Of a DNA stretch of 64,000 bases, positions 45,691 through 53,604 are shown piece after piece (the stretch's first letter is position 1; every line of letters begins with the position of its first letter). The stretch covers positions 3,666-67,665 of the forward strand of contig CAZODO010000018.1 in assembly GCA_964578605.1 (NCBI GenBank). The letters are read 5' to 3'. A program made the translations under genes and the position numbers. The notes beneath the pieces are model-generated. The model searched no databases. It was not told the origin of the DNA and saw only the letters and a list, made by a program, of their open reading frames with translations. This stretch comes from JAXMHN01 sp964578605. Lineage in GTDB: Bacteria > Verrucomicrobiota > Verrucomicrobiia > Limisphaerales > SIBE01.

Positions 45691-45822
45691 GCCTACAAGC
45701 TGGTTGACGTAGCGAATAACGCAGAACCGCAAGGACGGCAGGCGGCTGTTGTCGCCACGCTCCAGGCGCAGGTCAAAGCCCTGTCGAAGGTCTTCGCGTA
45801 TGCCAAAGATCAAATGGATTGA
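45670..45822 (+). pseudogene. 3' scrap of an unknown gene upstream of an AAA-ATPase fragment
   Basis: A plus-strand frame from 45670 to the TGA at 45820-45822 reads protein-like (VAYKLVDVANNAEPQGRQAA, then VVATLQAQVKALSKVFAYAK). Its last codons overlap the ATG of the AAA-ATPase fragment by 23 nt, as operon partners do. The left part is lost at the join with the ankyrin gene. Confidence 0.45.
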
Positions 45823-45880
45823 GATCAACGGATTCCGCTCTTTCGGCGATGGGCCTCAGCGCCTTGGATTTGCCGCTCCG
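45800..45880 (+). pseudogene. 5' scrap of a RecF/OLD-like AAA ATPase gene
   Basis: ATG followed by MPKIKWIEINGFRSFGDGPQ is the canonical beginning of SMC/RecF-like AAA ATPases (K-I-x-x-I-x-I-x-G-F-R-S-F). Within about 25 residues, before any Walker A, the sequence passes into the antisense of the DUF6088 gene. This is therefore a truncated gene start. Confidence 0.55.
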
Positions 45881-46482
45881 GTCAAACGTTGCACGATGGG
45901 CTGCATCCACGCTGGGAGCTTGGGTGTGAGTGCTGCCAGTTCCGCCTTCGTGTCAGCGTCCAACCTCGCTCGCAGTGATTCAAGCCGCGCTGGCTCCAAG
46001 CCGCGCTCGCGCAAATGACGGATTGCTTGGATCACCAGTCCGGCAGGCCGACCCGCGCCCAGCAAGAAACGGGGAGCTGCGCGACGGAAGACCAAGATCA
46101 ATTTATCCAACCTCACCTGGCGCGGCGACCCGTTGGTTAGAACCACGATCCTGCCTGGCACCTGCTCTGAAAGCCCGAGCAGGTTCGCCGCGTAAGCGCC
46201 GGACACCTGCCATTGGGCGCTACTGCCCTCCATCAATGCCCTCACCGCCGACATCGGGTCGGGCGCAGTCTGGCCGGTCACGGGATGGGGGCGCGGCAGG
46301 TCATAAAGGCCCTGGCGAATGCGCCGGATTTTCCCGGCTTTTGCCAGTCGGCTCAGAGCTTGGCCCACGGCCAAGGCGTTGCCATACCGTGTAAAATGCT
46401 TGGCTGATACGGCCTCAGCATTCGGCCTGGCACGCAGAGACCGTAACACCTTGCTCTCAATGCTTTGCGAGGTATTCTTCAT
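45856..46482 (-). CDS. DUF6088 (AbiEi-like) antitoxin, orphan
   Basis: A 208-residue protein. The N-terminal winged helix reads SKVLRSLRARPNAEAVSAK, then YGNALAVGQALSRLAKAGKI and RRIRQGLYDLPRPHPVTG; YAANLLGLSEQVPGRIVVLT and RPAGLVIQAIRHL follow. This is the DUF6088 pattern of AbiEi-like antitoxins. Such genes are normally followed by a nucleotidyltransferase toxin. Here the next sequence on the strand is the AAA scrap and the ankyrin gene, so the partner is missing or replaced. Confidence 0.82.
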   Translation of the reverse strand: MKNTSQSIESKVLRSLRARPNAEAVSAKHFTRYGNALAVGQALSRLAKAGKIRRIRQGLYDLPRPHPVTGQTAPDPMSAVRALMEGSSAQWQVSGAYAANLLGLSEQVPGRIVVLTNGSPRQVRLDKLILVFRRAAPRFLLGAGRPAGLVIQAIRHLRERGLEPARLESLRARLDADTKAELAALTPKLPAWMQPIVQRLTGAANPRR

Positions 46483-46491
46483 GCGTTCATT

Positions 46492-46519
46492 GTCAAAAAG
46501 ACGGACCAGTTATTTTGAC
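46492..46519 (-). promoter_or_regulatory. Inverted repeat upstream of the DUF6088 gene
   Basis: GTCAAAA-N14-TTTTGAC lies 10 nt before the ATG. Its position and symmetry fit an autoregulatory operator of the antitoxin. Confidence 0.5.
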
Positions 46520-46552
46520 CGATACAAGCCCCTTCTACTGGGAAAGAAGCTG

Positions 46553-46641
46553 CACACCGACAAACGATGCCCGTCGCGGACATCTGCAAGACGCTGCGAA
46601 TTTCTAGGGCGATATTCTACAGGTATCTGGCGGCGAGCTGA
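46553..46641 (+). pseudogene. 3' remnant of a serine resolvase gene, copy B (frameshifted)
   Basis: The frame starting MPVADICKTLRISRAIFYRY and ending LAAS at a TGA matches copy A (43352-43444). The preceding HTDK codons are out of frame by one base, the spacing being one nucleotide shorter than in copy A, so this copy is a decayed fragment. The promoter of the AbrB/PIN pair starts 3 nt after its stop. Confidence 0.78.
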
Positions 46642-46643
46642 GT

Positions 46644-46671
46644 TTGACGGAATCAGAGCGTAGGATAATCT
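46644..46671 (+). promoter_or_regulatory. Promoter of the AbrB/PIN pair
   Basis: TTGACG (46644-46649), a 16-nt spacer and TAATCT (46666-46671) place the transcription start at or next to the GTG at 46679. The mRNA would be leaderless or nearly so; no ribosome site is present. Confidence 0.45.
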
Positions 46672-46678
46672 TACGAGT

Positions 46679-46960
46679 GTGACGACAACGATTACAGTAA
46701 CCACAAAGCGCCAGGTGGTGTTGCCCAAGTCCATGTGCGAACGTAAGCGCATCCGACCAGGGACCTCCCTGCGGATCACCGAGGTCGGTGACGGCTTCTA
46801 CGTGACGCCCGTGCCGGAGCCGACCGAAGCCGAACTGGCGGCGGTGTTCAAGGCACTGGATGGGGGACGACGCACCCGGCCCATCACGGCTGAGGATGAG
46901 GCTGTCATCCAGGACGAGATCACGAAATTCCGGGCTGAACAGCGGAGGCGCAAAACGTGA
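46679..46960 (+). CDS. AbrB/SpoVT-type antitoxin
   Basis: A 93-residue protein. The N-terminal swapped-hairpin AbrB domain (TITVTTKRQVVLPKSMCERK, then IRPGTSLRITEVGDGFYVTP) binds DNA. The C-terminal acidic then basic tail (ITAEDEAVIQDEITKFRAE) is expected to occupy the toxin. It uses GTG as start, and its stop overlaps the toxin GTG as GTGA. Confidence 0.82.
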   Translation: MTTTITVTTKRQVVLPKSMCERKRIRPGTSLRITEVGDGFYVTPVPEPTEAELAAVFKALDGGRRTRPITAEDEAVIQDEITKFRAEQRRRKT

Positions 46961-47367
46961 CCATCGTCGTGGACACGAACGTCGTGGTCTCGGCGGCGTT
47001 CTGGCCCAAGAGCGAAGATCGTCGCTGCTTCGTCCTCCTGGCGCGGCGGAAGTGCCGCCTGGCAGTTACCGAGGCCATCCTGGACGAATATCGAACCCTG
47101 GCGACGCGGATCGGACGCCGGGAGTGTCCCGACAAAGACCCCACCCCTTTCCTGGACTGGATCGAGCGCGTGGCCCTGCTGGTGGAACCATCCCCCTTGG
47201 GCAAGCGGCGCAGTCGGGACGCCAAGGATGACCCATTTCTCGCTTGTGCCCTGGCCAGCCGCGCCGAGTTCATCGTGACGAAGGACAAAGACCTTTTGGC
47301 GCTGGAAAAACCCTTCGGCGTGGAGATCGTCACGCCTAGGGATTTCTACCGCAGGTTGGAGTCGTAG
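46957..47367 (+). CDS. PIN-domain ribonuclease toxin
   Basis: A 136-residue PIN-domain protein of the type annotated as putative toxin of a toxin-antitoxin system. Acidic metal ligands are visible: VVDTNVVVSAAFWP (first Asp), VTEAILDEYRTL (Glu), RDAKDDPFLACALAS (two Asp) and KDKDLLAL (last Asp). It is expected to cut RNA and to be held inactive by the AbrB partner. Confidence 0.86.
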   Translation: MTIVVDTNVVVSAAFWPKSEDRRCFVLLARRKCRLAVTEAILDEYRTLATRIGRRECPDKDPTPFLDWIERVALLVEPSPLGKRRSRDAKDDPFLACALASRAEFIVTKDKDLLALEKPFGVEIVTPRDFYRRLES

Positions 47368-47736
47368 AGCCACGCTACTGGTTGGGCAGAGCCAGTTTCG
47401 TAAGTGCCCCTTTCACTGGATGGCTGCTACGCCTCCGGAAACCAAGCCAGAAATCCAAGCCGCACCCGATGCCCGCTTTCAGCACTGGACACGACCAGGT
47501 CTGATTGCACGCTTGCGGTCATCCCTCGCCCTTTGATAAGCTGTTTGGCTGTGCGAATGGTTGACATTAGCCTGCTTAGTGCTGGGCGAGAGGGCTGCCG
47601 GTGCAGCATGAGGGGGATTTCCCGGCTGAGCGGGCGGGCTTGCCGACGTGGTTTTATCGAGTTCCACGAGCGTAAAGCAGCACAAAGTCAGATTCGGACT
47701 TCTTCTGAATGCGTAAAGGATTCAGAATCAACGCTT
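47368..47736. other. Intergenic region before tRNA-Leu
   Basis: About 370 bases. A 122-codon frame (47404-47772) runs into the tRNA and lacks protein character. No repeat or attachment site was identified; this is probably the right edge of the toxin-antitoxin island. Confidence 0.4.
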
Positions 47737-47826
47737 GCCGGTGTGGCGAAATGGCAGACGCACAGGACTTAAAATCCTGGGGCCCCTTAGAAGGCCGTGT
47801 CGGTTCAAGTCCGACCACCGGCACCA
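47737..47826 (+). tRNA. tRNA-Leu (anticodon UAA)
   Basis: The acceptor stem GCCGGTG pairs with CACCGGC. The anticodon stem CAGGA/TCCTG encloses the loop CTTAAAA with anticodon TAA at 47770-47772. A long variable arm (GGGGCCCCTTAGAAGGCC region) marks a class II tRNA, and GGTTCAAGTCC is the T arm. The CCA end is encoded (47824-47826). Confidence 0.96.
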
Positions 47827-47933
47827 ATTTGGCAGAGGATGGAATGGCGTCGTTCTTCCATGGCGAGCGGTTTCGTGCCGGGCGCTGCTTCTTTTGGCGT
47901 TCTCCCTGGGTTCGTCCGTTCTAAACACGGTCG

Positions 47934-47966
47934 TCACCCGAGGATCACCCGGTCGGGAACGGGTGA
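47934..47966. repeat. 11-bp-phased array, short copy 3
   Basis: ACCCG cores at 47936 and 47947 (11 bp apart) are followed after 12 bp by ACGGGT at 47959. TCACCCG-N8-CGGGTGA forms a 7-bp stem. It matches the centre of the two larger arrays and lies between tRNA-Leu and the protease gene. Confidence 0.65.
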
Positions 47967-48095
47967 ACCCCGAAAGGAGGGGAGAGTAACGACAGTCGAA
48001 GGGGGGGACGCTTTTGAAAGTCCGGGCTTGGGGCTGCGCCTGCTCCTGGCATTTCTGCATTTCTCAAGGCAGAATTCGGCTGTAATTTGTGCCTG

Positions 48096-50471
48096 GTGTG
48101 GTATCGTGAGCATCAAACGATCAAAAAGAACCGAATCTTGAGAACGACGCTCTCTCTTCTTTTTTCTTTGAACCTGGCGGCGCTTCTCGCCTGGACGAGC
48201 GCAGCTGCGGACGCCCCAGACAAGCAGGATAATTCGGCCAGTTGGGCAGCGCGTTTGAGCCAGGCTTCCCGGGAAAGCCAAGTGCTCCTGGATGACGTGG
48301 CCGCGCGGGCTGCCCAACCACTGGTCCCGGGGCCGAATGACTCCAATATCGCCCGGCTTGTGGCCAGGATCCTGGTCCAGAACCACTTTATCCAGCAGGA
48401 CTTGAATAACGCCGTATCGGGCAAGTTTCTTGACCGTTACGTTGAGGTGCTGGATAACCTGCACCTGCATTTTCTCCAATCGGACCTGGATGAATTCGAC
48501 GCGAAATATCGGACCCGGTTGGATGATCTTATTTATAGCAAGGGAGATACGAAGCCCGCGCGGGAGATTTTCGAGGTGTTTCTCAAGCGGTTGGAGCAGC
48601 GGGTGAGTTACGTGGCGGAGTTGCTCCAGACGGAGAGTTTCGAATTCACCGGGGATGACCGGTACAACCTGAATCGGAAGGAAGCGCCGCGTCCGAAGGA
48701 CCTGGCGGAGGCCAAGCAGCTCTGGCGCCAGCATCTCCGCAACGAGATCCTGCAGGAGAAGTTGAGCAAGGAAAAGCCCGAGGAGATCGCCAAGAAGATT
48801 ACCCGCCGGTACGCCCGCGTGCTGCGGTTCTACCAGGATTTGGACAACGGGGATATCTTCGAGATCTTCCTGTCGGCCCTCACGCATGTTTACGACCCGC
48901 ATTCGGACTACATGGGGAAGTCGTCCTACGAAAGCTTTTCGATCAACATGAGCCTCTCGCTTTACGGGATTGGCGCCTTGCTGCAGTCCGAGGATGGCTA
49001 CTGCAAGATCAAAGAACTCGTCCCGGGCGGCCCCGCCGCACAGAGCAAGAAGCTGAAGCCGGACGACCGGATCATTGCCGTGGCGCAGGGCGAAGACGAA
49101 CCGGTCGATGTGATCGATACGCCTCTGAAGAAGGTGGTCGATATGATTCGCGGCCCGAAAGGGACGGTCGTGAACCTGACCATCATCCCGGCCGGCGCCT
49201 CCGACCCGTCGGTCCGCAGGGTGGTGACGCTGGTGCGCGACGAGATCAAGCTCGAAGACCAGGAAGCGAAGGCCAGGATTATCGATTTCCCGGCGGAGAA
49301 CAGAGTCGTGCGTCTTGGATTGATCGATCTGCCTTCGTTCTACGCGGATTTTGACCGGCGGGGCGAAGCGGAGCCCAAGAGCACGACGGTCGATGTCATG
49401 CGCTTGCTCCGAAAGCTCAAGCGGGAAAACGTGGAGGGCATCATTCTGGATTTGCGCCGGAACGGGGGAGGATCGCTTGAGGAAGCCATTAACCTGACCG
49501 GTTTGTTCATCAAGGAAGGCCCGGTCGTGCAGGTGAAGGATCATAATCCCAATCGCAGGCCGGCCATCGAGGCAGATAACGATCCGGAAGTGGCCTACGA
49601 CGGCCCGTTGATCGTCCTGACCAGCCGGATGAGTGCTTCGGCGTCGGAGATTCTGGCTGGCGCATTGCAGGATTACGGACGCGCCTTAATCGTGGGCGAT
49701 ATTTCGACCCATGGCAAAGGCACCGTCCAATCTCTGATCAAGCTGGATCCGTATGTTCAGCGGGCCTCGGGGCGTCCTGTGGAGAACCCTGGAGCGCTCA
49801 AACTGACGATTCGCAAGTTCTACCGCGCCAGCGGGGCGTCCACCCAGCTGAAAGGGGTTTCGCCGGACATTATCCTGCCGTCCATTTACAATTATGCGGA
49901 AATTGGCGAGGCGTCGCTGGAGAACCCGATGCCCTGGGACGTGATCGAGCCGGCGCCGTATCAAAAGCTCAACCTGATCCAGCCGATCCTTCCGGATCTG
50001 CGAAGACGCTCTCTCGCCCGGGTGGATAAGGATCCGGACTTCATTTACCTGCAGGAGGACATCGCTCTTTACCGGAAGAAGCTGGCCGACCGGACCGTAT
50101 CTCTTAACGAGGCGCAGCGCTTGAAGGAGAAAGAGGAGATCGAAGCGCGCGAAAAGGCCCGCGAAGCGGAGTTGAAGGCGCGACCGGATTCCGGCGAGAC
50201 CATTTACGAGATTACCTTGAAGCAAGCAAGCCTCGCGGGTTTGCCGGCGCCCTTGAGCAAGACGAACGAGGTGAGCAGCGCTTCCGGCAAGGTTCCAGAC
50301 CCTTCTCTGGCCGAGGGCCCGGTCAGGGAGGCCGCTTCAACAGGTGATGACGAAGATTCGGTGGAGGACAAGCCAGCTCCCGTCGACGCCGCGTTGAAGG
50401 AAGCGAAGCGCATCCTGGTGGATCTGATCGCGGCGTGGCCCAGCAAGGCGGCTGTTGCAAAGAGCCGGTAA
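48096..50471 (+). CDS. Tail-specific (carboxy-terminal processing) protease, Prc/S41 family
   Basis: A large exported S41A protease of about 790 residues. The N-terminal helical domain precedes a PDZ domain (YGIGALLQSEDGYCKIKE, then LVPGGPAAQ and LKPDDRIIAVA). The S41 core has DLRRNGGGSLEEAINLTG, the Ser in SRMSASASEILAGAL and the Lys in HGKGTVQS. A C-terminal DUF3340-like region follows, with a long charged tail. It degrades periplasmic proteins from the C-terminus. The start is uncertain: GTG 48096 is used, TTG 48138 is possible, and an ATC at the natural signal-peptide position (ATC before KKNRILRTTLSLLF) is noted. Confidence 0.9.
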   Translation: MWYREHQTIKKNRILRTTLSLLFSLNLAALLAWTSAAADAPDKQDNSASWAARLSQASRESQVLLDDVAARAAQPLVPGPNDSNIARLVARILVQNHFIQQDLNNAVSGKFLDRYVEVLDNLHLHFLQSDLDEFDAKYRTRLDDLIYSKGDTKPAREIFEVFLKRLEQRVSYVAELLQTESFEFTGDDRYNLNRKEAPRPKDLAEAKQLWRQHLRNEILQEKLSKEKPEEIAKKITRRYARVLRFYQDLDNGDIFEIFLSALTHVYDPHSDYMGKSSYESFSINMSLSLYGIGALLQSEDGYCKIKELVPGGPAAQSKKLKPDDRIIAVAQGEDEPVDVIDTPLKKVVDMIRGPKGTVVNLTIIPAGASDPSVRRVVTLVRDEIKLEDQEAKARIIDFPAENRVVRLGLIDLPSFYADFDRRGEAEPKSTTVDVMRLLRKLKRENVEGIILDLRRNGGGSLEEAINLTGLFIKEGPVVQVKDHNPNRRPAIEADNDPEVAYDGPLIVLTSRMSASASEILAGALQDYGRALIVGDISTHGKGTVQSLIKLDPYVQRASGRPVENPGALKLTIRKFYRASGASTQLKGVSPDIILPSIYNYAEIGEASLENPMPWDVIEPAPYQKLNLIQPILPDLRRRSLARVDKDPDFIYLQEDIALYRKKLADRTVSLNEAQRLKEKEEIEAREKAREAELKARPDSGETIYEITLKQASLAGLPAPLSKTNEVSSASGKVPDPSLAEGPVREAASTGDDEDSVEDKPAPVDAALKEAKRILVDLIAAWPSKAAVAKSR

Positions 50472-50478
50472 GGCTTGG

Positions 50479-51363
50479 TTACCGGGTTCGCGCAGACGCA
50501 AAACCCCAGATCACGCCGACGGCCAGCCCCGCTGAGTGAGCGGTGTTGGCCATGGCGAGGATCTCCCTGTCGATAACGTAGCCGAACGCCAGCCAGATCA
50601 GCATCATCGTGACCGTGGACGGATGCAGGAACAGGCCGGAGGCGGGGTCGAATTTGCCTTTCATCCAGACGTATCCCAAAAGCCCGTAGACCACCCCGGA
50701 CATCCCGCCAAACCTCGGGCCGCTGACGTAGAGTTGGGCCAGGTTGGAGGCGACTCCGATGACCACCACCAGCAACAGGAGCCGAACAGTCCCCATCCGG
50801 CTCTCGATCGTTCCTCCAAGGTCGTGCGTCCAGAGCATGTTGAACAGGATATGCAGGATGCCGAAATGCAGGAAGACCGGCGTCAGCAATCGCCAGACCT
50901 GGCCGTTCCGCACTTCTTCAAGATCCCTGCCCATGATGTTGGGATCGCTAATGAACAGGGCGTCGGTCAGGCCCGCGGCGCTGGTGTATTCGCGCACGAG
51001 ATAAACGAGCACGGAGATCACGATCAACGCCAGGGTCAGCGGCGCGGCCGAGAACGACGTTCGCTGCGGAAACAGGCGGTCTCGATCGAATTGTCGGCTT
51101 CGGACCGCTTCATCCTCCGCCTGCTCGCGGTTGGCGATGTCGCGAGCCCGGGCGGCTGCGTCTCTCACCTTGGCGTCGTTGGGGTTGGCGAGGAATTGGC
51201 CAAACAGGGCGCGCGCGCGCTCGATTTCGTCCTCGACATGGATCCAGATTGACCATCTGCCGTCGCCTTCCGCTTCGATCTGGTTCTTGATTCCCTGAAC
51301 GTAGAGGTAGGCACTGAACGTCCGAGCGTCCGGTTCGCTCTCTACATGACCAATCATTCGCAT
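50479..51363 (-). CDS. Rhomboid intramembrane protease, GlpG-like
   Basis: A 294-residue membrane protease. The N-terminal soluble domain (AYLYVQGIKNQIEAEG, WSIWIHVEDEIERARALFGQ) resembles the cytoplasmic domain of GlpG. The six-helix core has HILFNMLW, the catalytic Ser in GMSGVVYGLLG and the His in NTAHSAGLAVG. It cuts membrane segments; the substrates are unknown. It converges with the protease gene, 7 bp apart. Confidence 0.92.
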   Translation of the reverse strand: MRMIGHVESEPDARTFSAYLYVQGIKNQIEAEGDGRWSIWIHVEDEIERARALFGQFLANPNDAKVRDAAARARDIANREQAEDEAVRSRQFDRDRLFPQRTSFSAAPLTLALIVISVLVYLVREYTSAAGLTDALFISDPNIMGRDLEEVRNGQVWRLLTPVFLHFGILHILFNMLWTHDLGGTIESRMGTVRLLLLVVVIGVASNLAQLYVSGPRFGGMSGVVYGLLGYVWMKGKFDPASGLFLHPSTVTMMLIWLAFGYVIDREILAMANTAHSAGLAVGVIWGFASARTR

Positions 51364-51505
51364 AGCGTAAGACTACTTCACCGGGCCCGCATCCCCAAGT
51401 CGGCATTCCAGAAGGTCCCCGGGTCTGGGCGTCTGTGGCCCGGTGGCCGAGGCGCCGGTATTCCCGGCAGTGACCTGGGGCACTCAATCATGTAGAACGC
51501 TGGCG

Positions 51506-52411
51506 ATGCAATGGAATTCTCCGCAGCGCGTGGCGTTCGCCGCCTTGCTTGGTGGGGCGACGGGGATCGGGTTCGCGCCCATCCTGGTCCGGTGGAGCGA
51601 GGTGGGGCCCAGCGCCACCGCGTTTTACCGAATTCTGTTTGCGCTGCCGCTCCTTTGGTTGTTTGCCAGCCTGGAATCGCCAGGCCCAAAGCCGCCGCCG
51701 GCCCCGGCAGCGAACGGTCCAGCAGCCAGGCGGGCGTTCTGGCCGTGCGCGGCGGCGGGTCTGCTCTTTGCGGCCGACCTGGGATTCTGGCATTGGTCCA
51801 TCAAGTTCACGACGGTGGCCAATTCAACCTTGCTGACCAACTGCGCCCCGTTCTTCGTGATGCTCGGGGCGCGAATGCTCTTCCGGGAACGCATCACGGC
51901 GTCTTTGCTGCTGGGTCTGGCGGCGGCATCCGCGGGGGCCGCCATGCTGGTGGGCGCCAGTTTTCAGCTGACGCCGAGGCATTTGATCGGCGATATGCTG
52001 GCGCTGATCACCGCGGGTTTCTACGGGAGTTACCTGCTTACGATTAAATACCTGCGCTCAGCGTTTTCGACCTCCCGGATTCTGGCCTGGTCCGGCGTGG
52101 TGAGCTGCGTGCTTCTGTGGATGGCGGCATTCCTTTCCAACGAAACGATCTGGATCCCGTCCGGGCGGGGTTTGGCCGTCCTGCTATGCCTGGGGCTGGT
52201 CAGCCATATTGGCGGGCAAGGATTGATCGCATACGCACTGGCGCACCTTCCCGCCGGCTTTTCGTCGGTAGGCTTGCTCTTGCAGCCGGTGGTGGCGGCG
52301 ATTCTGGCGTATGGGCTCCTTTCGGAGCCGTTAAGCCTGCTCCAAGTGGCGGGGGGCGTCGTCATCCTGTTGGGAATCCTGATCGCCGTCCGCAGCCAAC
52401 AACCTGGCTGA
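51506..52411 (+). CDS. EamA/DMT-family exporter
   Basis: A 301-residue transporter of ten helices made of two EamA repeats. The second repeat ends with the typical LLQPVVAAILAYGLLSEPLS. The start at MQWNSPQRVAFAALL was chosen because the longer frame adds a non-membrane leader. The likely role is export of a metabolite such as an amino acid or nucleotide; the substrate is unknown. It converges with yraN, 2 bp apart. Confidence 0.88.
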   Translation: MQWNSPQRVAFAALLGGATGIGFAPILVRWSEVGPSATAFYRILFALPLLWLFASLESPGPKPPPAPAANGPAARRAFWPCAAAGLLFAADLGFWHWSIKFTTVANSTLLTNCAPFFVMLGARMLFRERITASLLLGLAAASAGAAMLVGASFQLTPRHLIGDMLALITAGFYGSYLLTIKYLRSAFSTSRILAWSGVVSCVLLWMAAFLSNETIWIPSGRGLAVLLCLGLVSHIGGQGLIAYALAHLPAGFSSVGLLLQPVVAAILAYGLLSEPLSLLQVAGGVVILLGILIAVRSQQPG

Positions 52412-52413
52412 AC

Positions 52414-52842
52414 CTATCCGTAGCGAAACGGCGGGGTGAGGGAGAATGTGTTGGGCAAATGCCGGATCTCGCTGACCACGCCGTCGCACAGGAGCACCTC
52501 CACAATATCGAACCGGATCGGGACCTGCGGGTTCTTGATCCGCCGAAGGTACTCGAGCGCTGCCAAGCTTAATAAACGGCGCTTGCGCGCGTTCACGGCA
52601 GCGGCAGGGCGTGTCCATGCCTCCGACGATCGGGTCTTCACCTCGACGAACACCAAACATTTCCCTTCTCGGAAGATCAGGTCGATCTCTCCTTTTCGCG
52701 ACGCGTAGTTGGCCACCAGGAACTTCATTCCCAGCGCCTGCAAATGCCGCTTGGCCGCCCGTTCTCCGAGCTTGCCATGCCGCAGATGACGCGCCTCAGG
52801 ACGGCCTATCCACCCTGCTTTGACTCGGTCCCACAGGCGCAT
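52414..52842 (-). CDS. yraN: YraN/UPF0102 family protein
   Basis: A 142-residue protein with a predicted restriction-endonuclease fold: LGERAAKRHLQALGMKFL, then NYASRKGEIDLIFREGKCLV with the acidic residues, and VFVEVKTRSS. The family is often next to rnhB, as here. The biochemical role is not settled. Its ATG at 52842 overlaps the rnhB end by 47 nt, and an in-frame start at 52893 would increase the overlap. Confidence 0.9.
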   Translation of the reverse strand: MRLWDRVKAGWIGRPEARHLRHGKLGERAAKRHLQALGMKFLVANYASRKGEIDLIFREGKCLVFVEVKTRSSEAWTRPAAAVNARKRRLLSLAALEYLRRIKNPQVPIRFDIVEVLLCDGVVSEIRHLPNTFSLTPPFRYG

Positions 52843-53500
52843 GACTGGGCGGCGGATTGAACAAAGGCAATTCCGGCTGGCGCACGGGGGCAAAGCTTCG
52901 CCGGTGAATGGGGCAGGGGCCGTGTTGCGCGAGGGCCCCCAGATGCTGAGGCGTGCCGTAGCCTTTGTGCTCCGCGAAGCCGTAAAGGGGATACTGGCGG
53001 TGGTACTCGACCATCAGGCGGTCCCGGGTCACCTTCGCAATCACGCTGGCCGCGGCGATCGAATAGCTCTTGCCGTCGCCGCCGACAATCGCCGTTTGTG
53101 GCCATCGCAGCCCGCCCGCAACCAGGCCATCGACGAGCACGTGCTCGGGCGCCGGGATCAGTTGGGCCAACGCCTCGTTCATCGCCTGGTAAGTGGCCTG
53201 GAGAATATTGATGGTGTCGATCACGGGAACATCCACAATCCCCACGCCGGACACCACCCGGGGGTCGCTCTTCAGCACGGCGAAATAGCGCTCCCGCTCC
53301 TCGGGACGGAGCTGCTTGGAATCGTTCAACCCGTGCAAGGCACGGGGCAAACCGCCGGTGATCCACTCCACGGGGAAGAGGACGGCGGCAGCCACCACCG
53401 GGCCGGCGAGCGGACCGCGACCGGCTTCGTCCACGCCCGCGAGGGGCGCCACTCCGCGGGCGAGCAACTCCCTTTCGAATTTGAAACGGCTTGCGAACAC
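52796..53500 (-). CDS. rnhB: Ribonuclease HII
   Basis: A 234-residue enzyme that cuts RNA in RNA-DNA hybrids. AGVDEAGRGPLAGPVVAAAV carries the DEAGRG motif, LNDSKQL the next acidic region, and ASVIAKVTRDRLM with GYGTPQH complete the site. The C-terminal tail past SFAPVR is Pro-rich and overlaps the yraN start by 47 nt, so the two are probably translationally coupled. Confidence 0.94.
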   Translation of the reverse strand: MFASRFKFERELLARGVAPLAGVDEAGRGPLAGPVVAAAVLFPVEWITGGLPRALHGLNDSKQLRPEERERYFAVLKSDPRVVSGVGIVDVPVIDTINILQATYQAMNEALAQLIPAPEHVLVDGLVAGGLRWPQTAIVGGDGKSYSIAAASVIAKVTRDRLMVEYHRQYPLYGFAEHKGYGTPQHLGALAQHGPCPIHRRSFAPVRQPELPLFNPPPSHAPVGPSQSRVDRPS

Positions 53501-53604
53501 CGGCTTCGTTGTTAAACGACGGGCGGCTGCGAGTCAAACCTTGGTCGCCCGACGGCGGCTCCAATAGGCTTGATTTTCGTCCCGGTTCCAGGGTGAACTA
53601 GCCT

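Noticed and set aside
47404..47772. 122-codon frame
   Set aside because: It runs into tRNA-Leu and lacks recognisable protein features.
43300..47826. Integrative element inserted in tRNA-Leu
   Set aside because: The island is on the 5' side of an intact tRNA, no integrase gene is visible and no duplicate of the tRNA 3' end was found in the window.
47934..49544. 536-codon frame on the minus strand
   Set aside because: It is antisense to the S41 protease and is a shadow of that gene's codon bias.
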